Shown here piece after piece: positions 35,252 through 43,326 of a stretch of 64,000 nt of DNA; position 1 is the first letter of the stretch; each line of letters opens with the position of its first letter. The notes under the pieces were generated by a model. The model saw only the letters and a list, made by a program, of their open reading frames with translations. It had not been told where the DNA came from and ran no database searches. The stretch lies in assembly GCA_040398465.1 (NCBI GenBank), contig JBBAUA010000014.1:9567-73566 (forward strand). The letters are read 5' to 3'. The position numbers and the translations under genes are program-made. The stretch comes from UBA7672 sp040398465. GTDB taxonomy: Bacteria; Pseudomonadota; Alphaproteobacteria; Caulobacterales; Hyphomonadaceae.

Positions 35252-38098
35252 ATGATTGACGATCGTTTCGACCACAAATCCGCAGAACCCCGCCTCTACG
35301 AGGCCTGGGAAAGCTCTGGCGCGTTCAAGCCTTCGGGCGAGGGCGAGCCCTACGCCATCGTGATCCCGCCGCCGAACGTCACGGGCGTGCTGCACATGGG
35401 GCATGCGCTCAACAACACGCTGCAGGACGTGCTGATCCGCTATCACCGGATGCGCGGGTTCAAGACGCTGTGGCAGCCGGGCACGGACCATGCCGGCATC
35501 GCGACGCAGATGGTCGTCGAGCGCCAGCTGGCGCAGGAAGGCAATGTCGGCCGCCGCGATCTCGGACGCGACAAGTTCGTCGAGCGCGTCTGGCAGTGGA
35601 AAGAGAAATCCGGCGGGTCGATCACCAACCAGCTGAAGCGCCTCGGCGCCAGCTGTGACTGGAGCCGCGAGCGCTTTACTCTCGACGATGGTCTCAACAA
35701 GGCAGTGACGAAAGTGTTCGTCGAGCTGTTCCGCGAGGGACTGATCTATCGCGACAAGCGCCTTGTGAACTGGGACCCGCATTTCCAGACCGCGATCTCG
35801 GATCTCGAAGTCGAGAACCGGGAAGTGAAGGGTCATTTCTGGCACTTCAGGTATCCGCTCGCCGACGGCGCAACCTACCAGTTCCCGACGCAGTTCGACG
35901 AGCTGGGCAAGCCGGTCGTGTTCGAGGAGCGCGACTACATCGTCGTCGCCACCACCCGTCCAGAGACGATGCTGGGCGATACCGGCGTCGCCGTGCATCC
36001 GGATGACGAGCGCTACAAGTCACTCATCGGCAAGATGGTGAAGCTGCCGCTGGTCGGCCGCCTCATTCCGATCGTGGCGGATGAATATGCCGATCCCGCT
36101 CAGGGCTCGGGCGCGGTGAAGATGACGCCGGCGCACGACTTCAACGACTATCAGGTCGGCAAGCGCAACAAGCTCGACACAATCAACATCTTCACGGACA
36201 CGGCGCATCTCAACGACAACGTGCCCGAGAAGTATCGCGGCCACGAACGCTTCGCGGCGCGCAAGATGGTCGTCGCCGACATGGAGGCGGAAGGCTTCCT
36301 GCTGCAGATCGAAGACAAGACGATCATGCAGCCGTTCGGCGACCGCTCCGGCGTGGTGGTCGAGCCGTATCTGACGGACCAGTGGTATGTCGACGCGGCC
36401 ACATTGGCGAAGCCTGCAATCGAGGCCGTCGAAAAAGGCACGACGAAGTTCGTCCCCGAGAACTGGTCGAAGACCTATTACGAATGGATGCGCAACATCG
36501 AGCCATGGTGCGTGAGCCGCCAGTTGTGGTGGGGGCATCGTATTCCGGCGTGGTACGGGCCGGCGCTGACGACCGAGCCGGATGGCAATGGCGGGCACGC
36601 TGCGGCGATCGACTCGCTGGGCGACCTGCCGCCAAAATTCTTCGTCGCCTTCACCGAGGACGAAGCGCTGGAACATGCGCGGGCTTACTACGGCGACCGC
36701 AAGATCGAACTTGCCGGCGATCGGGATGCTGCGCGCCAGCAAATGCTGTCTGGCGATCACGAGCAGCAGGTCCGTCTATGGCAAGACGAAGACGTCCTCG
36801 ACACCTGGTTCTCGTCCGCGCTGTGGCCGTTCTCCACGCAGGGCTGGCCGGAGCGCGATCCGACGGCGGAGGGATTCTATCCCGGCGCGGTGCTGGTGAC
36901 GGCGTTTGACATCATCTTCTTCTGGGTCGCTCGCATGATGATGCAGGGCATCCACTTCATGGGCGAAGCGCCTTTCAAGGACGTCTACATCCACGCGCTC
37001 GTCCGGGACGAGAAGGGGCGCAAGATGTCGAAGTCCCTCGGCAACGCCATCGACCCGCTGGAGCTAGTGGACGAGTTCGGCGCCGATGCGCTGCGCATGA
37101 CGCTGGCCGCGATGGCGGCGCAGGGTCGCGACATCAAGCTGGCGAAACAGCGCGTCGAAGGCTACCGCAACTTCTCTACCAAGCTGTGGAACGCGACGAA
37201 GTTCGCGCAGATGAATGGCTGTGCGCTGGTCGAAGGGTTCGATCCTTCGTCCGTGAAGCACACGCTGAACAAGTGGATCGTCTCGGAGGCCGTGCGCACG
37301 ACGAAGGCCGTGGAGCAGGGTATCGCCACCTACCGCTTCAACGAGGCGGCGGGCGCGATCTACGGCTATGTCTGGAACGTGTTCTGCGACTGGTACATCG
37401 AACTCACCAAGCCGATCTTCCTCGGCTCGGACGAAGCAACGAAAACCGAAACACGCGCCACGGCGGCGTGGGCGCTCGACCAGATCGTGCACCTGCTGCA
37501 CCCGTTCATGCCCTACATCACGGAAGAGCTGTTCCAGGAGTTCGGCAAGCCCATCGCCCGCAAGGGCCTGCTGATCTCGCAGAGCTGGCCCGCGCTCGAT
37601 GAATCGCTGATCGACGCAAAGGCCAACGCCGAAGTCGAATGGGTGATCCGCCTGATTACCTCGATCCGCTCCACCCGCTCGGACCTCAACGTGCCCGCCG
37701 GCGCCAAAGTCCCGATGACGCTGGTCGGCGCATCGGCCGAAACGCAGCAACGCCTCGCGACCTATCAGTCGCTGATCGAACGCCTCGCGCGGCTTGAGTC
37801 CGTGACAATCGCGGCGACGCCCCCCAAGGGCGCCGTCCGCATCGTGCTGGACGAAGCAACCGCCTGCCTCGACGTGGCGGCGCTGATCGACCTCAAGGCC
37901 GAGATCGCGCGCCTCGAGAAGGAGATCGCGCGCCTGAAGGGCGAGATCGCGGGCATCGACAAGAAGCTGTCGAACGAACAGTTCGTCGCCAAGGCGCCGC
38001 CGGAAGTGGTGGAAGAGCAGCACGAACGGCGCGCGGCGGCAGAGGCGGCGATCATCAAACTGGGCGATGCGCTGGCGCAGCTGAAGGCTGCGGGGTGA
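35252..38098 (+). CDS. valS: Valyl-tRNA synthetase
   Basis: 948 residues. Class I synthetase charging tRNA-Val. The N-terminal catalytic part has PPPNVTGVLHMGHALNNTLQ (the HIGH motif), the editing domain has TTRPETMLGDTGVAVHPDD, and KMSKSLGNAIDPLE (KMSKS) is near residue 595. The C-terminal arm (AEIARLEKEIARLKGEIAGI) is the coiled coil that contacts tRNA. Length and all domains are normal. The ATG at 35252 is the only sensible start. The next gene starts at its stop codon (TGATG). Confidence 0.97.
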   Translation: MIDDRFDHKSAEPRLYEAWESSGAFKPSGEGEPYAIVIPPPNVTGVLHMGHALNNTLQDVLIRYHRMRGFKTLWQPGTDHAGIATQMVVERQLAQEGNVGRRDLGRDKFVERVWQWKEKSGGSITNQLKRLGASCDWSRERFTLDDGLNKAVTKVFVELFREGLIYRDKRLVNWDPHFQTAISDLEVENREVKGHFWHFRYPLADGATYQFPTQFDELGKPVVFEERDYIVVATTRPETMLGDTGVAVHPDDERYKSLIGKMVKLPLVGRLIPIVADEYADPAQGSGAVKMTPAHDFNDYQVGKRNKLDTINIFTDTAHLNDNVPEKYRGHERFAARKMVVADMEAEGFLLQIEDKTIMQPFGDRSGVVVEPYLTDQWYVDAATLAKPAIEAVEKGTTKFVPENWSKTYYEWMRNIEPWCVSRQLWWGHRIPAWYGPALTTEPDGNGGHAAAIDSLGDLPPKFFVAFTEDEALEHARAYYGDRKIELAGDRDAARQQMLSGDHEQQVRLWQDEDVLDTWFSSALWPFSTQGWPERDPTAEGFYPGAVLVTAFDIIFFWVARMMMQGIHFMGEAPFKDVYIHALVRDEKGRKMSKSLGNAIDPLELVDEFGADALRMTLAAMAAQGRDIKLAKQRVEGYRNFSTKLWNATKFAQMNGCALVEGFDPSSVKHTLNKWIVSEAVRTTKAVEQGIATYRFNEAAGAIYGYVWNVFCDWYIELTKPIFLGSDEATKTETRATAAWALDQIVHLLHPFMPYITEELFQEFGKPIARKGLLISQSWPALDESLIDAKANAEVEWVIRLITSIRSTRSDLNVPAGAKVPMTLVGASAETQQRLATYQSLIERLARLESVTIAATPPKGAVRIVLDEATACLDVAALIDLKAEIARLEKEIARLKGEIAGIDKKLSNEQFVAKAPPEVVEEQHERRAAAEAAIIKLGDALAQLKAAG

Positions 38099-39093
38099 TG
38101 GGGACCAACATGCGCGCAGCGATTCTTGGTCTCTTTTCCCTGGTCGCAACAGCCTGCACGACAATGGAGACGCCCGTGGCAAAGCCCGAATGGACGCTGC
38201 TGATCCATGGCGGCGCCGGCGTGATGCGGCGCGCCGAGATGACGCCGGAAATGGATGCGGAGTATCGCGCCGGTCTGAACGCTGCTTTGGAGGCGGGCTC
38301 GCGTGTGCTGGCCAGTGGCGGGGCTGCGGTCGATGCCGTGCAGGCGGCGGTGATCGTGCTGGAGGACAATCCGAACTTCAACGCAGGTCGCGGCGCCGTG
38401 CTGACGCGCGAAGGCGTGGCGGAGCTGGACGCCTCGATCATGGATGGCCGTGACCGGCGCGCGGGGGCCGTGGCGCAGGTGCGCACGGTGAAGAACCCGA
38501 TCCGCGCGGCGCGCCATGTGATGGACAATAGCGGCCGCGTGATGTTCGCCGGCCCCGATGTCGACGAGATGGCGAAGGCGGCGGGGCTGGAGATCGTGCC
38601 GCCGGAGTATTTCATCACGCCGCGCCGGCAGGAGGCCTTGCGCCGTGCGATGGCGGGCACGTTCGAGCCGATGGACCGCTTCGGCACCGTGGGCGCCGTG
38701 GCGATGGACCGCGCCGGCAATCTTGCGGCCGCGACATCTACCGGCGGCATGAACGCCAAGCCGCCGGGCCGCGTGGGCGACGCGCCGATCATCGGCGCGG
38801 GCACCTATGCCGACAATGCGTCGTGCGCCGTCTCTGCCACGGGCGATGGCGAATACTTCATCCGCGTCAGTGTCGCCCGCATGATCTGCGCGCGCGTCGC
38901 GATGCAGGACATGTCGGCGGAGCAGGCTGCCGAAGCGACGCTCGCCGAAGTGAAGGCGCTGGGCGGCACGGGCGGGGTCATCGTACTGGGCCGCGACGGC
39001 TCGATCGCGCTGAGCATGAACACCGAAGGCATGTTCCGCGGCCGCGCCGATGCGGGCGGCGCGCGCGAGGTGGCGATCTACGCCGACGAGTGA
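38098..39093 (+). CDS. Isoaspartyl peptidase / L-asparaginase (Ntn hydrolase)
   Basis: 331 residues from the ATG overlapping the valS stop (TGATG). N-terminal export signal ending TACTTME, a plausible though non-canonical lipobox. The plant-type asparaginase core is clear: LLIHGGAGVM, NPNFNAGRGAVLT, and FGTVGAVAMD, in which the Thr becomes the nucleophile after self-cleavage, then GTGGVIVLGRDGSIALSMNT. Splits isoaspartyl dipeptides or asparagine outside the cytoplasm. The tightly coupled position after valS looks incidental. Confidence 0.9.
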   Translation: MGTNMRAAILGLFSLVATACTTMETPVAKPEWTLLIHGGAGVMRRAEMTPEMDAEYRAGLNAALEAGSRVLASGGAAVDAVQAAVIVLEDNPNFNAGRGAVLTREGVAELDASIMDGRDRRAGAVAQVRTVKNPIRAARHVMDNSGRVMFAGPDVDEMAKAAGLEIVPPEYFITPRRQEALRRAMAGTFEPMDRFGTVGAVAMDRAGNLAAATSTGGMNAKPPGRVGDAPIIGAGTYADNASCAVSATGDGEYFIRVSVARMICARVAMQDMSAEQAAEATLAEVKALGGTGGVIVLGRDGSIALSMNTEGMFRGRADAGGAREVAIYADE

Positions 39094-39094
39094 G

Positions 39095-39334
39095 ATGAAT
39101 CTCCCCGTCGCGGATTTCATCTTCAGCAATCCGGACTGGGTGACCCTGCCGGTCCGGATATCGGTCGGCAGCATCTTCCTGGTCCTGTTCCTGCTGTCGC
39201 TACGATACGGCCGCTCGGGCGCGATCAATGCGGTCAAGCGCTTTCGCTGGCCGATCGCCGCAACGCTCGCCATTGTGGCGGCATGGGGCATCTATGGATC
39301 CATCGTGCTGAACTCGCCCTCTGCGACTGGATGA
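39095..39334 (+). CDS. Small two-helix membrane protein
   Basis: 79 residues starting one base after the peptidase stop codon. Two hydrophobic segments are visible, SVGSIFLVLFLLSL and WPIAATLAIVAAWGIYGSIV, with a basic loop between (RYGRSGAINAVKRFR) that should face the cytoplasm. No family recognised. Its tight spacing to the peptidase suggests translational coupling. Confidence 0.6.
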   Translation: MNLPVADFIFSNPDWVTLPVRISVGSIFLVLFLLSLRYGRSGAINAVKRFRWPIAATLAIVAAWGIYGSIVLNSPSATG

Positions 39335-39392
39335 ACAGAGCTTGTGAGCGCAGGCTCGCCAGCGCATGATGTCTCTCCCTGCGGAGACCCCC

Positions 39393-40328
39393 ATGCATAA
39401 ACGCAAGCTTGGCGCTTCAGGCCTTGAAATCGCGCCGCTGGTGCTCGGCGGCAATGTGTTTGGCTGGACAGCGGACAAGGACACGTCCTTCGCCGTGCTC
39501 GATGCATTTATCGGCGCGGGCTTCAACGCCGTTGATACCGCCGACGTCTATTCACGCTGGGCGCCGGGGCATCAGGGCGGCGAGTCCGAGACCGTGATCG
39601 GCGAGTGGATGAAGTTGCGCGGCAATCGCGACAAGGTGGCGCTGATCACCAAGGTTGGCAGCGAGATGCACGCCGGCAAAGGCCTCAAGGCGGCCTACAT
39701 CCAGAGCGCGTGCGAAGCCTCGCTGAAGCGTCTCCAGACCGATCACATCGATCTCCACTTCTCGCACTTCCCCGACAAGGACACGCCAATCGCGGAAACG
39801 CTGGAGGCGCACGAGCGGTTGATCGAGCAGGGCAAGGTGCGCGCCATCGGCGGTTCGAACTATGATGCTGCGGGACTGACGCAGGCGATGGAAGCGGGCG
39901 ATGGCAAGGCCCATGCGCGCTACACCGTCCTCCAGCCGCACTACAATCTTCTCGTGCGCGATCAGTACGAAGGAGCGCTGGAGGCTATCTGCGTCAGCGA
40001 GAATCTCGGCGTCATTCCGTACTTCGCGCTGGCCAGCGGATTTCTCACCGGAAAGTACCGCACCGAGGCCGACCTCAAGAAGTCTGCGCGCGGCGGCCGC
40101 ATGAAGGACCTGTTGCAGGGCCGCGGCCCCGCCTTGCTGGCCGCGATGGATGGCGTCGCTGTCCGGCACAATGCGACCCTGGCGCAGGTGGCGCTCGCCT
40201 GGCTGATGGCGCGGCCGAGCATCACCGCGCCCATCGCGTCCGCCACCAGCGTGGCGCAGCTGAACGAACTGACGCCGGCGGTGAAGATCAAGCTCACGGT
40301 CGAGGATATCCGGGAGCTCGCGCTGTGA
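39393..40328 (+). CDS. Aldo/keto reductase
   Basis: 311 residues. NADPH-dependent reduction of carbonyl compounds. The family core is complete: MHKRKLGASGLEIAPLVLGG, FNAVDTADVYSRW with the catalytic Tyr, VALITKVGSEM with the Lys, IDLHFSHFPDKDTP with the His position, and AIGGSNYDAAGL. The ATG at 39393 has GGAG seven bases upstream; an ATG at 39366 is possible. The pattern is of the AKR11/YajO-like group rather than aldose reductases. The next gene overlaps it by four bases. Confidence 0.92.
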   Translation: MHKRKLGASGLEIAPLVLGGNVFGWTADKDTSFAVLDAFIGAGFNAVDTADVYSRWAPGHQGGESETVIGEWMKLRGNRDKVALITKVGSEMHAGKGLKAAYIQSACEASLKRLQTDHIDLHFSHFPDKDTPIAETLEAHERLIEQGKVRAIGGSNYDAAGLTQAMEAGDGKAHARYTVLQPHYNLLVRDQYEGALEAICVSENLGVIPYFALASGFLTGKYRTEADLKKSARGGRMKDLLQGRGPALLAAMDGVAVRHNATLAQVALAWLMARPSITAPIASATSVAQLNELTPAVKIKLTVEDIRELAL

Positions 40329-40753
40329 TCCTGACGCGCTTCATCGCGCTGCGCGCACTCGACTTGCTTCGCCCCTTCGCATGGCTGGCGTTACGGCTTT
40401 ATCTTGGCTGGTTCTTGGTTGTCGGCGTCTGGGACAATGTTTCTTCGCCCGAGCGGATGGCCGAATTCGAGGCCTTGCTGCGCAGCCTGAACTGCCCGTC
40501 GCCGGAAATCGCCGCGCCCGTTTCCGTGTACGCGCAGCTGGCGATAGGCGCGTTGCTGATACCGGGGCTGTTCACGCGTCTTGCCGGGCTGCTGCTGATG
40601 GCCAACTTCGCTGTGGCCGTGGCTCTTTTCTTCAACGCTGGCCTGGATGAAAGACAGATCTACGAGCCCGCCATCCTGATCTTCGTGGGCGCCTTGCTGG
40701 CGACGCATGGCGCAGGCTCGCTGTCGCTGGACCGCCTTCTGCTGCGCGATTGA
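40325..40753 (+). CDS. DoxX-family membrane protein
   Basis: 142 residues, GTG start overlapping the reductase stop (GTGA). Four membrane helices, with ALRLYLGWFLVVGVWDNVSS near the start, VYAQLAIGALLIPGLFTRLAGL in the middle and a polar C-terminal end, as in DoxX/DoxD-like proteins. The family is linked to redox or quinone reactions but poorly characterised. Coupling to an aldo/keto reductase fits a redox link without proving it. Confidence 0.75.
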   Translation: MILTRFIALRALDLLRPFAWLALRLYLGWFLVVGVWDNVSSPERMAEFEALLRSLNCPSPEIAAPVSVYAQLAIGALLIPGLFTRLAGLLLMANFAVAVALFFNAGLDERQIYEPAILIFVGALLATHGAGSLSLDRLLLRD

Positions 40754-40794
40754 GCAGGGCAGTCTGCTGACAGGCAAGCCCGCGCAACAGCACG

Positions 40795-41403
40795 CTAGTT
40801 GCGTACGGCGCCGTCGAGCTTCGCGCCCTTCACAGCGACTTTGGGCTCCTCGATCGGCCTGTGCCCGACCGCGTGGACGACCGCATTGAACAGCAGGTAG
40901 CGCGCATCCGGGTCCTGTGCGGCTAGAGCGCTGACCGGGCCGCGATAGACAATCTTCCAGCCGGCAGGATCAATGATGATGGCCTCGCCCGTCTGCGTGA
41001 ATCCGAGATCGCGGACGACCGTCTGAGCCTCATCATCGAGAATGGGAATCGTGCTGCCGAGTGCGTTGGCTTCCGCTGCGATCGTCGCGCGCGTGTCCAC
41101 GGAGCTCGAGTTAAGGAGGAAGTATTCCGCCTTTCGGAAAACCGCCTTGATGCCTTCGAGTGACTGCACGGCTTCCCGGGAGAGCGGGTCGCCATTGACC
41201 TGCGTTGCGATCACAATGGCCGGCGCGTCGATCAGGCTGTGCAGTTCGTGCGGCGTCCCCGACTGGTCGCTCAGCGTGAAGTTCTCGACAGTTGCAGGAG
41301 GGCCTCCCGGCGCGGGCGGTTCGGCCAAGGCCGGCTGCCACATGGCGGCCATGCTGGCGGCGGCCAGTCCGATGGCGGCGGTCCGTTTCATCACTATCCT
41401 CAT
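40795..41403 (-). CDS. Exported cysteine-free thioredoxin-fold protein
   Basis: 202 residues; ATG at 41401-41403 with AGGAGG upstream. Signal peptide (MKRTAAIGLAAASMAAMWQPALA). The body (VENFTLSDQSGTPHEL, AEYFLLNSSSVDTRATIAAE, IPILDDEAQTVVRDLGFTQT, AIIIDPAGWKIVYRGPV) matches the N-terminal 160 residues of the copper/haem protein at 28695 almost block for block (VDNFMLPDQTGMGHEL, VHFVMLNSSLEDSRDEI, VVNPKTWTVAYHGPV). It has no active-site cysteines, so it is not a thiol oxidoreductase. Probably a partner or freed domain of that system; function unknown. Confidence 0.7.
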   Translation of the reverse strand: MRIVMKRTAAIGLAAASMAAMWQPALAEPPAPGGPPATVENFTLSDQSGTPHELHSLIDAPAIVIATQVNGDPLSREAVQSLEGIKAVFRKAEYFLLNSSSVDTRATIAAEANALGSTIPILDDEAQTVVRDLGFTQTGEAIIIDPAGWKIVYRGPVSALAAQDPDARYLLFNAVVHAVGHRPIEEPKVAVKGAKLDGAVRN

Positions 41404-41582
41404 CACGAGCGTCCTCCTGTCTCTGGTCGCGAGTGGCTTGTCCCGCCCCCACGAGAGACGCAGTCCGCCCCCGATGGGCCGGCCAGGCGTTGATCCAGAT
41501 CAAGCCACCTCAATGCTCGGGTCTGGAGGCGTGTCGTCCTGGCGATCACGTGCTATGCGAGGCGCAAACGAGGAGGATCGCC

Positions 41583-42653
41583 GTGGACCTGCTGATCAAC
41601 AAAAGCGCGCTGGCGGAATCGAAACTTGCCGACATGCCGCTCGCGCCGCTGGCCGAGGGCGAGGCGCGCATGCGCGTGGACCTGTTCTCGCTCACCGCCA
41701 ACAACGTCACCTACGGGGCGATGGGCGACTTCCTGAAATACTGGAATTTCTATCCGACTGCGGACGCGGGCTGGGGCCGCGTGCCGGTGTGGGGCTTCGC
41801 CACCGCCATCGAGAGCCGGTCGCCATCCGTCGCGGTGGGCGAGCGGGTCTACGGCTACCTGCCGATGTCCGACACGTTCACCCTGACGCCCGGCGAGCGC
41901 AAGCATGGCAGCTTCGCCGAGACAGCGCCGCATCGCGCAGGCCTCGCGCCGGTCTACAACAGCTATGTGCTCAACGCGGGCGATCCGCTCTATGCGGCGG
42001 AGACCGAAGCGCTGCAGGTGCTGTTCCGTCCGCTGTTCACCACGTCCTTCCTGATCGACGACTTCATCGCCGAAGCTGGCTATTTCGGCGCGCAGCAGGT
42101 GATCTTCTCCAGCGCCTCGGCCAAGACGGCCTATGCGGCAGCCCAGCTGATGAAAGCGCGCGGCGACGTGAAGGTGATCGGCCTGACCTCGCCATCGAAC
42201 GTCGCCTACACGAAGGAGCTCGGCTTCTATGACGAGGTCATCGCCTATGACGGCGTCGCGCAGATGGACGGCAGCGCGCCATCCGTCTTCATCGACATCG
42301 CGGGCAATGCTGGCGTGCGTGAGGCGGTCCATGCGAAGTTTGCGGACAAGCTGACGTACAGCTGTGGCGTTGGTGCGACGCATTGGGACGCGTTGCGGCC
42401 GGGCCAGGCGCTTGCAGGCCCGGCGCCGAAGATGTTCTTTGCGCCGGATGTGGTCCGCAAACGCATCACCGATTGGGGCCCCGCCGGGTTCCAGCAGAAG
42501 CTCTCCGAAGCGTGGCGCGCCTTCCTGCCGACTGCTGCGCGCACAACGCGCGTGGTGGAGGGAAAGGGCCTCAACGCCGCCGCCAGCGTGTTCGCCGACC
42601 TCGCCGGCGGCCGGGCCGATCCGCGTGACGGGCATGTGGTGCGGCTGGCGTGA
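41583..42653 (+). CDS. DUF2855 family protein
   Basis: 356 residues from the GTG at 41583 (AGGAGG six to seven bases upstream). Carries the family's early stretch MRVDLFSLTANNVTYGAMGD and VPVWGFATAIESRSP. A Rossmann-like middle (QQVIFSSASAKTAYAAAQLM, then VKVIGLTSPSNVAYTKELGF) resembles the nucleotide-binding half of medium-chain dehydrogenases, but no zinc ligands are present. Probably a quinone-oxidoreductase-like enzyme; function untested. Divergent from the thioredoxin-fold gene. Confidence 0.82.
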   Translation: MDLLINKSALAESKLADMPLAPLAEGEARMRVDLFSLTANNVTYGAMGDFLKYWNFYPTADAGWGRVPVWGFATAIESRSPSVAVGERVYGYLPMSDTFTLTPGERKHGSFAETAPHRAGLAPVYNSYVLNAGDPLYAAETEALQVLFRPLFTTSFLIDDFIAEAGYFGAQQVIFSSASAKTAYAAAQLMKARGDVKVIGLTSPSNVAYTKELGFYDEVIAYDGVAQMDGSAPSVFIDIAGNAGVREAVHAKFADKLTYSCGVGATHWDALRPGQALAGPAPKMFFAPDVVRKRITDWGPAGFQQKLSEAWRAFLPTAARTTRVVEGKGLNAAASVFADLAGGRADPRDGHVVRLA

Positions 42654-42729
42654 AAGGCGCTCCTCGCGCTGAAACTGGTTGTCGCAACGATCTTCAGCCG
42701 CAGCCCACCCAATCCGTTAGCCTTTCCCG

Positions 42730-42810
42730 GCATATCCTGCCCGATGACCACCCGCATCGACGCCGTGATCGACCGCCTGCGCGAACTGCCGGAAGCCGAG
42801 CAGGATATGC
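42730..42810. repeat. Inverted repeat around the antitoxin start
   Basis: GCATATCCTGC at 42730-42740 and its exact complement GCAGGATATGC at 42800-42810, separated by 59 bases. The first copy touches the antitoxin start region and the second lies within the gene. It could form a hairpin hiding the start, or be paired operator half-sites. Confidence 0.4.
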
Positions 42811-42965
42811 TGGCGGGCGAGATCGAGGCGCTTCTGATGGAGCCAGCCTCTCTGCTCAACGCCGCCCAGTGGCGCGAGGTCGAGGACGAGATCGACACGG
42901 ATGACGGCGTGCGCCTGCCGCATGCCGATGTCATGGGCCGCATGCGCCAGAAATTTGGACGATGA
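42744..42965 (+). CDS. Antitoxin of a ParE-type toxin-antitoxin pair
   Basis: 73 residues. DAVIDRLRELPEAEQDMLAGE is a pattern of small antitoxins that pair with RelE/ParE toxins, and the acidic C-terminal half (REVEDEIDTDDGVRLPHADV) is the usual flexible part that wraps the toxin. There is no clear ribbon-helix-helix, so DNA binding is uncertain. The toxin gene starts 10 bases after the stop. Confidence 0.75.
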   Translation: MTTRIDAVIDRLRELPEAEQDMLAGEIEALLMEPASLLNAAQWREVEDEIDTDDGVRLPHADVMGRMRQKFGR

Positions 42966-42975
42966 GGTTCGGCCG

Positions 42976-43257
42976 ATGATCATCACCTGGCGCCCCCACG
43001 CGGCCGACGATTTCGAGGCCCTGATCTCCCAGTCGACCGCGGGCCATGTCGCCCATGCCTCGCGCGACAAGTCGCTGGTCGAAACCCGCATCCAGCAGCT
43101 GGTCCGCTTCGACCAGCTTGGCCGGAAAACCCGTCGTCAGGGCGTCCGCGAACTGCCGATCGAGGGCACGCCCTATGTCGTGGTCAGCAAGCGCCACGAA
43201 GACGAAATCGTTATTCTGCGGTTGTTTTCGAACGGGTCCGCCGTCCAGAGCCGATAG
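42976..43257 (+). CDS. RelE/ParE superfamily toxin
   Basis: 93 residues. MIITWRPHAADDFEALISQ, VRELPIEGTPYVVVSKRHED and EIVILRLFSNG give the family's beta-sheet core with the conserved Arg and C-terminal IL-R-hydrophobic strand. Without the catalytic residues aligned, gyrase poisoning (ParE) and mRNA cleavage (RelE) cannot be told apart; overall it is closer to ParE. Follows its antitoxin in the usual order. Confidence 0.82.
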   Translation: MIITWRPHAADDFEALISQSTAGHVAHASRDKSLVETRIQQLVRFDQLGRKTRRQGVRELPIEGTPYVVVSKRHEDEIVILRLFSNGSAVQSR

Positions 43258-43326
43258 AAAAGCTATTGGTCCGAACAAGCGCTTGTCACTTGCGAAAAGC
43301 CCGTTTTTGCCTTTTTAGCTAGGCGC

